Assembly: GCA_019113395.1 (NCBI GenBank)
Contig: DXHL01000019.1
Coordinates: 1-64,000 of the forward strand
Reading direction: 5' to 3'
Source of the DNA: Candidatus Rikenella faecigallinarum
GTDB taxonomy: Bacteria; Bacteroidota; Bacteroidia; Bacteroidales; Rikenellaceae
Length of the DNA: 64,000 bases
Both the position numbers and the translations under genes were made by a program. The notes under the pieces are model-generated. The model saw only the letters and a list, made by a program, of their open reading frames with translations. It made no database searches and was not told the origin of the DNA. Below are positions 1 to 8,588 of this stretch, piece by piece. Position 1 is the stretch's first letter; every line of letters begins with the position of its first letter.

Positions 1-657
1 GCGCAAAGAGCAGATAAACCCCAAGCGAGGAAACCCGGACCCGAGCAATACACTAGGACGGAGCCAGTGGAGGGCGCGCGATATAGCGCAGGCCTCCGCA
101 GCCCCATGGCTCCGGCCTGACACGGTTGCTGTGCAACCGCATTCTATTGCGGACACGAATCGGCTCGCGTGCCAGGTGGTTACGAACCGCAACAGCTTTT
201 GCCGAATATTAATTAATTGGATGTGTGAAACTAACACCTCAGGTTGAAGCCGGCGGAGCATGCTCACCTCAGAGCAGGCCTCCGCATGCGGCGGCTTCGG
301 CCTGACACGAATGGCAAGCAATTCGCATTCTATTGCGGACACAAGTCGGCTCGAGTGCCGAGCGGCACCTCGGGAGCAGCCAGCGAAGGGAAGAGAGGGC
401 ACGCCGTGGCGGGCACTCTTTCAGCCCTTCGCCGGGGGTGGCTGCGGGCTGACGGTTTCTGGCGAAACCGTTTTCTCGAACAATTTTATGGTCGAAGCCG
501 GCGGGGCATGCTCGTTTCAGAGCAGGCCTCCGCATACGGCGGTTTCGGCCTGACACAAATTGCAAGCAATTCGCATTCTATTGCGGACACGAGTCGGCTC
601 GCATGCCTAGCGGCACCGGTCGGCGCATATGCCCATCCCCTCTCGTCCTGACACCTT
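1..657. repeat. Patch of dispersed palindromic repeats, no gene
   Basis: No convincing gene lies here; short open frames cross repeats and match nothing. Bases 1-45 match 43035-43079 with a few changes. Bases 60-185 match 43684-43810 closely, sharing the words GGAGCCAGTGGAG, GATATAGCGCAGGCCTCC and CATGGCTCCGGCCTGACAC. Bases 244-372 and 489-617 are direct copies of one another, each starting GAAGCCGGCGG and carrying GAGCAGGCCTCCGCAT, then GGCTTCGGCCTGACA or a one-base variant. Bases 391-455 resemble 27275-27338. Within each copy the GAAGCC and GGCTTC words can pair, so the units are hairpin-forming. The function is unknown; a REP/BIME-like family is the closest analogy. Confidence 0.75.
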
Positions 658-1068
658 TCACAGATGCAAGACCTGGTTTCGATTGGCTCCTGCACGATAG
701 CTAATGTGTATCCAGCGGTAGTGAGACTCGTCGATAAGTTGGTCAAACGCGATGCGGCGTGTCTTTTGCATTTCGACAATCCTATCGAAAAGGCGCTTGT
801 TGTCTGCTGTTGAGCCGACGGTAATATCGGCCGCCTCGCCCTTTACGTGCTGGGATGTGGGGACACCGCCAACGGCACTGTTCAGAGCCGGGGAACGATA
901 GCCGCTATTAACCGTGATGGGAGAGCCCCACGCCGCCCGTATCGGGTCCAGCAGCTGGGTAACAAGAGTTTGCAAACGTTGGCATGCGGCAGCATCAGGG
1001 GTATTGTCAATGTTTCGGGCAGCAGCCGTCTCCGAGCGGCACAACTCTTCAAGGGTAAAGTATTTCAT
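658..1068 (-). CDS. Peptidase M15 family (D-Ala-D-Ala carboxypeptidase-like)
   Basis: A 136-residue single-domain protein of the M15_3 type, zinc peptidases that cut cell-wall peptide crosslinks. The family pattern is visible: NSGYRSPALN, then SQHVKGEAADI, which supplies the first zinc His and Asp, and WIHIS near the C-terminus, which supplies the last His. I start at the ATG at 1068, because MKYFTLEEL is the usual N-terminus of these proteins and the 23 codons upstream look non-coding. There is no signal peptide, so export would need another route. Stand-alone genes like this are common in Bacteroidetes chromosomes and in phages, where they act as lysins. It lies alone beside the repeat patch, so a phage or mobile-element remnant is possible but unproven. 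Confidence 0.8.
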   Translation of the reverse strand: MKYFTLEELCRSETAAARNIDNTPDAAACQRLQTLVTQLLDPIRAAWGSPITVNSGYRSPALNSAVGGVPTSQHVKGEAADITVGSTADNKRLFDRIVEMQKTRRIAFDQLIDESHYRWIHISYRAGANRNQVLHL

Positions 1069-1183
1069 ATGGATTTCGGATAAAGATTCGCAGTCGAAGA
1101 ACGCGGATTGTCCGGAAAGGAGGAAATGGAGTGCCATGGTTTTTCATAAAAACAAGAGAGCGTGTAATCCCATGTAAAATCGT

Positions 1184-1191
1184 TATCTTTG
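1184..1191 (+). promoter_or_regulatory. Bacteroidetes -7 box for the wzz-like gene
   Basis: TATCTTTG matches the TAnnTTTG consensus exactly. Transcription would start near 1198, leaving a leader of about 20 nt before the ATG at 1221. No clear -33 element is visible. Confidence 0.6.
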
Positions 1192-1220
1192 TCCAATAAC
1201 CATTCAGACAGCGGATAACC

Positions 1221-2375
1221 ATGGCTCAGGAACGACCCGTTATGGATACGGATAAGGAAAAAGAGATAGACCTGTTGGAGTTGCTTCGAACAGTGTGGGG
1301 TGCTCGTCGGCGGGTGATTAAATATGCGATAGTGGGTGCAGTGATTGGACTGGTAATAGGGTTCAGTATTCCGAAGACCTATGTGACCACCATCAAACTG
1401 GCTCCCGAGAGCAAGAGCACCAATGCCGGAGGGAGCATGGCAGGTTTGGCTGCGATGGCCGGGATTAATTTGAACGCGGGGAGCGGAACTGAGGGTATCA
1501 CGGCCGATTTTTTCCCGGATATTGTCAAGAGCACTCCGTTTTTGCTGGAGTTTGCAGAGATTCCGGTAACCCTGCAACCGAAGAATGCCGATGAGCCTCC
1601 GGTACAGATGACCTTGTTCGAATATGTGACCGAGCATCAGAAACGGGCCTGGTGGAAACATGTATTGGGGTTTCCGGGGAAGGCCGTGGGTTGGGTGATG
1701 TCCTTGGGTCGTGACCGTCAGGAGAAAGCATTGCCACCGGTCGATTCGGTTGATGTATTTCACCTGCCGGAAGCCTATAAAGGTTTCGTCGGAGCCTTGG
1801 GGAGTATGTTGGCCGTGCAAGCCGACAAAAAATCATCGATGTTGGAGGCCGAGGTAACGATGCAGGACCCGTTAGTGTCGGCCATGGTGGCCGATTCGAT
1901 GGTGGCGAAGCTGCAGAAGTACATGACCGTCTATCGGACTCAAAAGACGCGCCACGACCTGGAGCAGAACATTCGCCAGAATGCCGAGGCTCAGGCTCGA
2001 TATTATGAGGCGGAGGACCGTTTGGCCGAAGCGATAGACCAAAACCGCAACATTACCTCCGAGGCATTGCGGGTGCGTATCGAGCGGTTGCGGAACGAGC
2101 GGAATCTGGCCTATAATGTATGGAATCAGACGGCATCTCAGGTGGAGATGGCCAAGATAAAGTTACAGGAGGAGACTCCGATAGCCACGGTCGTCGAGCC
2201 GGCCATTGTGCCCAATCGTCCGGCTGCACCGCGCAAGATGATGATTTTCGTAGCCTTCGCCTTTTTGGGAGGTTTTGTGGCGGTGGGGATTGTGGCGGTG
2301 AAGTTTTTATTGGGCAATACGCCTGGCTCTGAGGAGAAGAAGCCAGAGAGCGAAGAAGCGGTTGCAGAGGCATAG
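1221..2375 (+). CDS. Wzz-type polysaccharide chain-length determinant protein
   Basis: A 384-residue inner-membrane protein of the Wzz/polysaccharide co-polymerase family, which sets O-antigen or capsule chain length. It has the standard topology: a short cytoplasmic start, TM1 at about residues 32-50, a large periplasmic region with a coiled-coil stretch at about 235-320, and TM2 at about 343-363 after a proline-rich approach (PNRPAAPRK). An acidic cytoplasmic tail of about 20 residues follows, with no tyrosine-kinase domain. The ATG at 1221 is used; the Met at 1242 is an alternative. It has its own promoter and stands alone, away from any glycosyltransferase cluster in this window. Confidence 0.85.
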   Translation: MAQERPVMDTDKEKEIDLLELLRTVWGARRRVIKYAIVGAVIGLVIGFSIPKTYVTTIKLAPESKSTNAGGSMAGLAAMAGINLNAGSGTEGITADFFPDIVKSTPFLLEFAEIPVTLQPKNADEPPVQMTLFEYVTEHQKRAWWKHVLGFPGKAVGWVMSLGRDRQEKALPPVDSVDVFHLPEAYKGFVGALGSMLAVQADKKSSMLEAEVTMQDPLVSAMVADSMVAKLQKYMTVYRTQKTRHDLEQNIRQNAEAQARYYEAEDRLAEAIDQNRNITSEALRVRIERLRNERNLAYNVWNQTASQVEMAKIKLQEETPIATVVEPAIVPNRPAAPRKMMIFVAFAFLGGFVAVGIVAVKFLLGNTPGSEEKKPESEEAVAEA

Positions 2376-2554
2376 TGTTTCAATCGTTTCCGCGGGCGGG
2401 ATGTCTGTTGGCAGGAGGGTTTGGCTATATCAACCCATGCGGGATACAACGTCGCACGATTTTTGCTGCAGAGGGTATCGTGGCAGGGAGAACCGTGACC
2501 TGCTTTCTGTCCCGTTGCCTCCTCAAGCATATAAACCTTTAATTTCCAGAACCC

Positions 2555-3958
2555 ATGCCTGACTGGACTCCTTATTCGGCCGTGGAACACCTCTTGGAAC
2601 CCGACAGTGCGCACATGAGTGCTGTTGCGCACGACAGCCTTGCTACGCATTTTCATACAGCCGTCGAGGCTTCTCATACAAAATTTTGGGTGGTGGAGCG
2701 GTTTTGGCAGTGGCTCGGGCAGCAGGGACTGAGCGATGCCTGGTGTACCGCCATCTCATTTGCCGCCGTGTGTGCCGCCCTGGCGCTGGCAGTGTGGGTG
2801 GTGGATTTCCTCATTGCCAATGTGCTGATGCGGTTTATCCGACACCGTGCGCACCGCAGCAAAAACCACATCAGCGAAGCCCTTTACAACCGTAAATTCT
2901 TTACCCGGCTGTTCTATCTGATACCCCTCGGGGTGATTATGATAGGACTGGAGACCTTTTTTCGCGGATTTACTCCTGAGCTGAACATAGCCGCACGAAT
3001 AACGACCCAGTGTGTGATTCTCTTCACGCTGTTGCTGACCAGTTTTTCGCTGCTCGATGCCCTGAACGACCTCTACCAGCGTTCGGTCGAAGCACAGCGA
3101 CGCTCGATTAAAGGGTACATCCAGATTGCGAAAATCATTCTCGGGTTTTTCACCGTCATATTGATTGTGGCCGACCTGCTGCAGAAAAACCCCACCTCGC
3201 TGCTGGTGGGATTGGGAGCGGCTGCGGCCGTGTTGTCACTGGTTTTTCGGGACACGCTGCTGGGTTTTGTGGCTTCGATTCAGCTCTCGGCACAGGACAT
3301 GGTTCGTCCGGGCGACTGGATAGAGATGCCCAGCAAACACGCCGACGGGATTGTGCAGGACATCAACCTGACCTCAGTCAAGGTGCAGAACTGGGACAAC
3401 ACGGTGACCATGATACCCATCTATTCGATGGTCTCGGAGGCCTTTATCAACTGGCGGGGGATGGAGAGCAGCGGCGGACGGCGTTTCATCTGCCGTTTTC
3501 CGTTGGACGTGACGAGTGTACGGGAGGCCAATGCGGCCCTGATGCAGTGGCTGGAGAGCGACCCCGAGACGGCTCCCCTGGCCCATGCCACCGAGGAGCT
3601 GGCCCGCTCGAGCAGCCCGCAGCGGCTGACCAACCTGGCGCTGTTCCGTGCCTATATGGAGGTGTGGTTGTTCCACCATCCGCAACTCAATCCCAAGATG
3701 CTGACCTTTGCCCGGTATACGCATGAAATGACCGACAGCGGCATCGGGTTCGAGGTCTATGCCTTCACCAAAAATACCGAAAGCGAATACGTGTACGACG
3801 CCGTGAAACGGGCCGTAGTGGAACAGGTGGTGACCCATGCGCCGTTGTTCGGGTTACGCTTCTTTCAGCGTCCTTCGGGTGAGGATATGCGGGCTTTAGA
3901 GGGGCAGCAGGCGGAAAAAGCTGCGTCGGCCGCGGAACTGTTACAGAAAAAACAGTAA
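2555..3958 (+). CDS. MscS-family mechanosensitive channel, YbdG-like
   Basis: A 467-residue channel of the small-conductance mechanosensitive family. Five hydrophobic segments can be seen at about 65-92, 117-133, 148-170, 189-209 and 215-245. The last is the Gly/Ala-rich pore helix ([20 protein letters not shown]), followed by the MscS beta domain with VRPGDWIE and GIVQDINL. The insertion after [20 protein letters not shown] and the long C-terminal part point to the YbdG branch, linked in E. coli to osmotic adaptation. The stop codon overlaps the promoter of the next gene. A 179 bp gap separates it from the wzz-like gene; I see no terminator there. Confidence 0.88.
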   Translation: MPDWTPYSAVEHLLEPDSAHMSAVAHDSLATHFHTAVEASHTKFWVVERFWQWLGQQGLSDAWCTAISFAAVCAALALAVWVVDFLIANVLMRFIRHRAHRSKNHISEALYNRKFFTRLFYLIPLGVIMIGLETFFRGFTPELNIAARITTQCVILFTLLLTSFSLLDALNDLYQRSVEAQRRSIKGYIQIAKIILGFFTVILIVADLLQKNPTSLLVGLGAAAAVLSLVFRDTLLGFVASIQLSAQDMVRPGDWIEMPSKHADGIVQDINLTSVKVQNWDNTVTMIPIYSMVSEAFINWRGMESSGGRRFICRFPLDVTSVREANAALMQWLESDPETAPLAHATEELARSSSPQRLTNLALFRAYMEVWLFHHPQLNPKMLTFARYTHEMTDSGIGFEVYAFTKNTESEYVYDAVKRAVVEQVVTHAPLFGLRFFQRPSGEDMRALEGQQAEKAASAAELLQKKQ

Positions 3959-3963
3959 CTTTG
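3956..3963 (+). promoter_or_regulatory. -7 box for the fumarase gene, overlapping the mscS stop
   Basis: TAACTTTG matches TAnnTTTG, and its TAA is the stop codon of the channel gene. The predicted leader before the ATG at 3993 is about 20-25 nt. Confidence 0.6.
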
Positions 3964-3992
3964 CCTCAGCTTACAAAATAAATCATCCAACC

Positions 3993-5603
3993 ATGTCAGA
4001 ATTCAAATACCAGGAGCCGTTTCCGATGTCGGAAGACACGACCGAATACCGTCTCCTGACGAAAGATTATGTTTCGGTGGTCGAATGCGACGGCCGCCGC
4101 ATCCTGAAAGTGGCTCCCGAGGGGCTGAACCTGCTGGCACGCGAAGCGTTCCACGATGTATCGTTCTACCTGCGTGCGTCACACCTGCAGATGCTGGCCA
4201 ACATTCTGGAAGACCCGGAAGCCAGCGACAACGACAAATTTGTGGCCTACACGATGTTGTTGAACCAGGCGGTGGCAGCCGACGGCGAGTTGCCCACGTG
4301 TCAGGATACCGGTACGGCGATTGTGATTGGGAAGAAAGGGGAGGATGTCTATACCGGGGCTAACGATGCCGAATGGCTGTCGAAGGGGGTTTACGAGACC
4401 TATCGCGACTGCAACCTGCGCTACTCGCAGGTGGTGCCGTTCACGATGACCGACGAGAAGAACAGCGCCACGAACCTGCCGGCACAAATCGACCTGTATG
4501 CTACCCAAGGGAACAAGTATGAGTTTCTGTTCCTGACCAAGGGGGGCGGTTCGGCCAACAAAACGTTCCTTTATCAGCAGACCAAAGCGCTGCTGAACGA
4601 AGAGTCGCTGACCAAATTCATCACCGAAAAGATTAAGGACCTCGGCACTTCGGCCTGCCCGCCGTACCACCTGGCGGTGGTGATTGGGGGTACCTCGGCG
4701 GAAGCGAACCTCACGACGGTGAAAAAGGCTTCGGCTCACTACTACGACCACCTGCCCACGAGCGGGAACGAGGGGGGACGTGCCTTCCGCGACCTCGAAT
4801 GGGAAGAAAAAATCAAACAGATTTGCCAGAAGAGCGGCGTAGGGGCTCAGTTCGGAGGGAAATACCTGGTGCATGACGTACGGGTAATTCGCCTGCCTCG
4901 CCACGCGGCCAGCTGCCCGGTGGGGATTGGCGTGAGCTGCTCGGCCGACCGCAACATCAAAGCCAAGATTACGGAAGAGGGTATCTTCCTCGAACAGCTC
5001 GAAAAGAATCCGGCGCGTTTCCTGCCTGCCCAGGCTCCGGGGCTGGCTCCCGCCGTGGAAATCGACCTCGACAAGGGGATGGATGCCGTGCGTGCCGAGC
5101 TGACCAAATATCCGATTAAGACCCGCCTGAATATCAAGGGTACGCTGATTGTGGCTCGCGACATTGCCCATGCTCAAATCAAGAAGATGCTGGACGAAGG
5201 CAAACCGATGCCCGACTACTTCAAGAACCACCCGATATACTATGCCGGTCCGGCGAAGACTCCGCAGGGGATGGCTTCGGGTTCGTTCGGTCCGACGACG
5301 GCCGGGCGTATGGACCCCTATGTGGACCTGTTCCAGTCCCACGGCGGTTCGATGATTATGGTCGCCAAGGGGAACCGCAGCAAGGCGGTGACCGATGCCT
5401 GCCAGAAACACGGCGGTTTCTACCTCGGGTCGATTGGCGGTCCGGCGGCCGTGCTGGCCAAAAACAGCATCAAGTCGGTCGAAGTGGTCGACTTCCCGGA
5501 ACTGGGCATGGAGGCCGTGCGGAAAATTTACGTAGAGAACTTCCCTGCCTTTATCATTGTGGATGACAAGGGGAATGACTTTTTTGCCGATTTTGCGCAT
5601 TAG
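3993..5603 (+). CDS. fumA: Fumarate hydratase, class I (4Fe-4S)
   Basis: A 536-residue oxygen-sensitive class I fumarase that interconverts fumarate and malate in the reductive or oxidative TCA branch. The length is that of single-chain FumA/FumB enzymes. The three cluster cysteines sit where expected: C103 in [10 protein letters not shown]222 in SACPPY and C316 in GVSCSADRN. The C-terminal beta domain contains YYAGPAKTP and [10 protein letters not shown]. In anaerobic Bacteroidales this enzyme feeds the succinate pathway. It has its own promoter and terminator, so it forms a single-gene unit. Confidence 0.95.
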   Translation: MSEFKYQEPFPMSEDTTEYRLLTKDYVSVVECDGRRILKVAPEGLNLLAREAFHDVSFYLRASHLQMLANILEDPEASDNDKFVAYTMLLNQAVAADGELPTCQDTGTAIVIGKKGEDVYTGANDAEWLSKGVYETYRDCNLRYSQVVPFTMTDEKNSATNLPAQIDLYATQGNKYEFLFLTKGGGSANKTFLYQQTKALLNEESLTKFITEKIKDLGTSACPPYHLAVVIGGTSAEANLTTVKKASAHYYDHLPTSGNEGGRAFRDLEWEEKIKQICQKSGVGAQFGGKYLVHDVRVIRLPRHAASCPVGIGVSCSADRNIKAKITEEGIFLEQLEKNPARFLPAQAPGLAPAVEIDLDKGMDAVRAELTKYPIKTRLNIKGTLIVARDIAHAQIKKMLDEGKPMPDYFKNHPIYYAGPAKTPQGMASGSFGPTTAGRMDPYVDLFQSHGGSMIMVAKGNRSKAVTDACQKHGGFYLGSIGGPAAVLAKNSIKSVEVVDFPELGMEAVRKIYVENFPAFIIVDDKGNDFFADFAH

Positions 5604-5634
5604 GAGGCTGTACAACGTAATACTCTTATATGCG

Positions 5635-5675
5635 ACAGGGGCGCTCTTCCTATGGGAGCGCCCCTGTTTTCTTTC
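5635..5675 (+). terminator. Intrinsic terminator after fumarase
   Basis: Bases 5635-5646 (ACAGGGGCGCTC) pair perfectly with 5656-5667, with a 9-nt loop, followed by TTTTCTTTC. Confidence 0.85.
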
Positions 5676-5735
5676 GGCAAGGTGAGAGGCTCCACCGACG
5701 CCCCTCCGATGCCCCGGGGTCTGCGACATTTTCAC

Positions 5736-5743
5736 TACCTTTG
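5736..5743 (+). promoter_or_regulatory. -7 box for rimO
   Basis: TACCTTTG matches TAnnTTTG. Predicted start of transcription is near 5750, 35 nt before the ATG. Confidence 0.6.
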
Positions 5744-5784
5744 TCCCCGATAACGGCTCCTCAGAGGGGGCATAGACCGCACGT

Positions 5785-7089
5785 ATGAAACGAAAGAAAA
5801 TCAATATCGTCACCCTCGGGTGCGCCAAAAATATTGTCGATTCGGAGCACCTGGCCGGGCAGCTCGGCGAGCAGTGGGAGGTGGTGTACGACAGCGACCA
5901 GACCGATGCCAAGGTGGTCATTATCAACACCTGCGGATTTATCGGCGACGCCAAGGAGGAGTCCATCAACACCATTCTGCGTTTTGCGGCGGCTCGCGAG
6001 GCCGGCGATATCGACCACCTGTTTGTCATGGGGTGTCTCAGTGAACGTTACCGCGACGAACTGCGGGAGGAGATTCCCGAGGTGGACGAGTTTTTCGGGG
6101 TGAACAACCTGGAGGAGATTCTGCGCACGGTAGGTGAGCGCTACCGCGACGAACTGCGCGGCGAACGTCGTCTGACGACGCCGCGCCACTACGCCTACCT
6201 GAAGATTTCGGAGGGGTGCAACTGGGGTTGCGGTTACTGCGCCATTCCGCTTATCCGCGGCAAACACCTGTCGGTGCCGTTCGAGGATATTCTCGCCGAA
6301 GCAGAAACGCTGGCCGCGCGAGGGGTCAAGGAACTGATGGTCATCGCCCAGGATACCACCTACTATGGGATGGACCTCTACGGTCATCGTCGGTTAGGCG
6401 AACTGCTGCGGGCCCTCTGCCGCATCGAGGGCATCGAGTGGATACGGCTCCACTACGCCTACCCCGCTCATTTTCCGCAGGACGTGATAGAGGCGATGCG
6501 CGACGAGCCGAAGATTTGCAAATACCTCGACATCCCGCTCCAGCACATCAGCGACCGCATGCTGCGCTCGATGCGTCGGGGGTTGGACAAGGCTGAAACC
6601 GAAACGCTTATCGCCACCCTGCGGCGAGAGATACCCGACATTGCCCTTCGCACGACGCTGCTGGTGGGTTACCCGGGCGAAACGGAGGCCGACTTTCAGG
6701 AGCTGCTCGACTTTGTCGCCGCAACCCGCTTCGACCGTTTGGGGGTCTTCCCCTACTCCGAAGAGGAGGGGACCTATTCGGCCACCGAGCTGACCGATGA
6801 TGTCCCCGCCGAGGTAAAAGAGGCTCGTGCAGAGGCTGTCATGTCGTTGCAGCGCGACATCTCCCGCGACTCCAACCAACGCCTTGTGGAGAGCCTGCAA
6901 CGGGTCATTGTCGACCGCCGCGAAGGGGATTTCTGGGTGGGCCGCACCCAGTACGACTCCCCCGAGGTAGACCAGGAGGTGTTCTTCCCGGCCACGATGG
7001 AGCTCACCCCGGGCGATTTTGTCACCGTCCGCATCGCGGCTGCCGATGACTATGACCTGCAGGGCGAGGTGGTCACGGCTGAGGCATAA
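5785..7089 (+). CDS. rimO: Ribosomal protein S12 methylthiotransferase RimO
   Basis: A 434-residue radical-SAM enzyme that methylthiolates a conserved aspartate of ribosomal protein S12. Domain order is the standard one: an N-terminal MTTase domain opening with VTLGCAKNIVDSE, the radical-SAM cluster motif with C145, C149 and C152 (SEGCNWGCGYCAIP), a TIM-barrel core with LLVGYPGETEADF, and a C-terminal TRAM domain from about residue 370. TLGCAKN with this spacing favours RimO over MiaB. It is monocistronic or read through into the next small gene, which has its own promoter. Confidence 0.95.
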   Translation: MKRKKINIVTLGCAKNIVDSEHLAGQLGEQWEVVYDSDQTDAKVVIINTCGFIGDAKEESINTILRFAAAREAGDIDHLFVMGCLSERYRDELREEIPEVDEFFGVNNLEEILRTVGERYRDELRGERRLTTPRHYAYLKISEGCNWGCGYCAIPLIRGKHLSVPFEDILAEAETLAARGVKELMVIAQDTTYYGMDLYGHRRLGELLRALCRIEGIEWIRLHYAYPAHFPQDVIEAMRDEPKICKYLDIPLQHISDRMLRSMRRGLDKAETETLIATLRREIPDIALRTTLLVGYPGETEADFQELLDFVAATRFDRLGVFPYSEEEGTYSATELTDDVPAEVKEARAEAVMSLQRDISRDSNQRLVESLQRVIVDRREGDFWVGRTQYDSPEVDQEVFFPATMELTPGDFVTVRIAAADDYDLQGEVVTAEA

Positions 7090-7115
7090 GATTTGCAAAA
7101 CCGCACCAGAAGCCT

Positions 7116-7123
7116 TAACTTTG
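7116..7123 (+). promoter_or_regulatory. -7 box before the coiled-coil gene and zapA
   Basis: TAACTTTG matches TAnnTTTG. A start near 7130 leaves about 18 nt before the ATG at 7148, which is one reason to prefer that ATG over the GTG at 7136. Confidence 0.55.
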
Positions 7124-7147
7124 TAGGACAGATAGGTGGATACAGCC

Positions 7148-7444
7148 ATGACGGAAATCTCGGAACTGCACCTGGTCGAACGGGTCGAACGCAATGTGGC
7201 ACGAGTGTTGGCGCAGAATGCCGAGTTGCGTGAAGCCAATGCCGCACTGGCGGCCGAGAATGCCCGTCTGGAGGCGCTGACAACGGCTCAGGCCGCTGAA
7301 ATGGCCCAGTTGCGACACCAAATGGACCAACTCCTGTTGCGAAAGTCGGTGACGGAGGTGTCGGGCGGTGTACGAGCCGCCAAATTGCGTATCAACCGTC
7401 TGCTGAAAGATATTGACCGTTGCATCGCACTGATGAACAAATAG
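7148..7444 (+). CDS. Small coiled-coil protein upstream of zapA
   Basis: A 98-residue soluble protein, almost entirely heptad-repeat helix: residues 5-60 are rich in Ala, Leu and Glu with the pattern AQNAELREANAALAAENARL, and a basic helical tail follows (AAKLRINRLLKDIDR). No enzymatic motif is visible. A short coiled-coil gene directly before zapA is a recurrent Bacteroidetes arrangement, which suggests a role at the division ring like that of ZapB; this is inference from context. The start is ATG 7148; a GTG at 7136 would add four residues. Confidence 0.75.
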   Translation: MTEISELHLVERVERNVARVLAQNAELREANAALAAENARLEALTTAQAAEMAQLRHQMDQLLLRKSVTEVSGGVRAAKLRINRLLKDIDRCIALMNK

Positions 7445-7451
7445 CAGCAAT

Positions 7452-7484
7452 CGACCTCCTGTGAATCCGACAGGTCGTTGTTTT
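7452..7484 (+). terminator. Possible weak terminator or attenuator before zapA
   Basis: CGACCT at 7452-7457 pairs with AGGTCG at 7472-7477, followed by TTGTTTT. The stem is short and lies inside a likely operon, so it may only reduce read-through. Confidence 0.35.
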
Positions 7485-7569
7485 GTAGAGGCCGACTCCG
7501 TCGAGGAGCGACAACGCCGGCGGGCAGACAAAACAACCGTTCGATTGCCGTGTGACTACGATACGAGGT

Positions 7570-7986
7570 ATGGAAAGGAAGAAGATGACGATACGGGTGG
7601 AGGTGGCTGAACAGTTCTACCGCCTGACCATACCAGCCGAAGAAGAAGAACGGGTACGACGTGCCGCCAAGCACATCCGAACGGAGATAGAGGCTCTCAA
7701 ACACCGTTATGAAGCCTCCTTGATGGAATATCTGGCCATGGCCGCGATACGCATCTCCATCGAGAACGAGGAGAACAAAGAGCGATTGACGATGGCACCG
7801 GAGGCCTTGAAGTTGAAGGCATTGGCAGCCCAGTTGGAAGAGTGGGTGGGAGAGACCGAGGGGGGAAGTGCCGGACAGGGGAAAGACGTTGGAACGGATG
7901 TGGCAGGAGCTGAAGGGAGGGGTGAGATAGTGAAGCCCAAGGCGAAGCGGGGCCGTCCGCGAAAAGTACCGCAGAACGGGCAGTAA
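7570..7986 (+). CDS. zapA: Cell division protein ZapA
   Basis: A 138-residue protein with the ZapA fold in its first 95 residues: a beta start (MTIRVEVAEQFYRLTI), the EEEERVRRAAKHI helix, and a long C-terminal coiled helix (YLAMAAIRISIENEENK). ZapA binds FtsZ and bundles protofilaments at midcell. The last 40 residues are a low-complexity Gly/Glu tail ending in a basic KPKAKRGRPRK patch, an AT-hook-like sequence. Starts at ATG 7570 or 7585 are both possible. The GTG at 7552 is less likely. The gene order coiled-coil, zapA, 6S RNA, rny supports the call. Confidence 0.85.
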   Translation: MERKKMTIRVEVAEQFYRLTIPAEEEERVRRAAKHIRTEIEALKHRYEASLMEYLAMAAIRISIENEENKERLTMAPEALKLKALAAQLEEWVGETEGGSAGQGKDVGTDVAGAEGRGEIVKPKAKRGRPRKVPQNGQ

Positions 7987-8047
7987 CGGCGCGCCAAGCA
8001 CGGAGCGAGGCGGGGTTCTGTGGTGTGGGGGCTTTGGGTGACGCCGA

Positions 8048-8074
8048 GGGAGAGAGGGAGAGAGGGAGAGAGGG
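8048..8074 (+). repeat. Short tandem repeat, unit GGGAGAGA
   Basis: Three exact 8-bp units at 8048-8055, 8056-8063 and 8064-8071, plus GGG. It lies 60 bp after zapA in non-coding DNA. Such repeats can change copy number by slippage. Confidence 0.8.
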
Positions 8075-8119
8075 TATGAAGTGCGTGGATAAGCGAGAGT
8101 ATTCTTCGAAGGATATTGG

Positions 8120-8290
8120 ATTACAGACCAACGAACGTTCTTTTCGGGATGGGGGATTTACGGAGGAGGGACATAAATGGGTTGAGCATAGACCCGCTGC
8201 CCTTCTCGGCTGAATACCGTTCGGCGCCCGGCGCCGCATCCCGCGACATACCAAAAGAACCAGCAAGCCCGCATGGTTTCCTTTTGCTTT
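8120..8290 (+). ncRNA. Candidate structured RNA upstream of the 6S-like gene
   Basis: A long helix is visible: GTTCTTTT (8137-8144) pairs exactly with AAAAGAAC (8253-8260), and CGGGATG (8145-8151) pairs exactly with CATCCCG (8237-8243), leaving a one-sided 9-nt bulge at 8244-8252. Inside are a GGCGC/GCGCC hairpin near 8223-8235 and a GGGTT/GACCC hairpin near 8179-8195. No reading frame covers it. It could be an independent small RNA, part of the zapA 3' region, or part of a longer 6S precursor. Boundaries are approximate and the strand is chosen from the flanking genes. Confidence 0.45.
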
Positions 8291-8319
8291 GCGATACTCA
8301 ACACTAACTACTTGGAGCC

Positions 8320-8490
8320 AATCACTCTATGGACGTAGGGCAGGCCTCAGCCCCTTTCGGGGGGTTCCCGCACTCCAAACGTCGCCCGGTGCGACGGCGG
8401 GACGTTGGAAGCCCCAAATTCACAGGCAGCTCCACCCATGATTTGACCGGAGTTTTCGTCAAACCATCCAAAGGAGACCATGCTTTTTTT
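8320..8490 (+). ncRNA. ssrS: Candidate 6S RNA
   Basis: 6S RNA binds the housekeeping RNA polymerase by mimicking an open promoter. The expected architecture can be drawn. A closing stem joins CTCTATGG (8325-8332) with CCAT (8464-8467) and GGAG (8473-8476). A terminal arm joins TCC-AACGTC (8374-8383) with GACGTT-GGA (8401-8409). On the 3' side of the central region there is a small hairpin, TTTGAC (8442-8447) with GTCAAA (8458-8463), the position where 6S RNAs carry one. Seven T residues at 8484-8490 could end the transcript. A position between zapA and rny is, as I recall, usual for Bacteroidetes 6S genes. A covariance-model search against the Rfam 6S families would decide. Confidence 0.6.
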
Positions 8491-8588
8491 GTGCCCTGTC
8501 GCAGCGACCGCCCGAAAGCCCCGACAGCGCCCACAACCGAACAAACCACAAAAACTGAATATAAACCAAATACTTAACTAACACACGA

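Noticed and set aside
244-651. Open frames inside the first repeat patch
   Set aside because: They run through repeat copies in several frames, with Arg/Ala/Ser-rich nonsense translations and no conserved start.
658-1068. M15 peptidase as part of a prophage
   Set aside because: No holin, tail, capsid, terminase or integrase gene is near; it is better left as a stand-alone gene with unclear origin.
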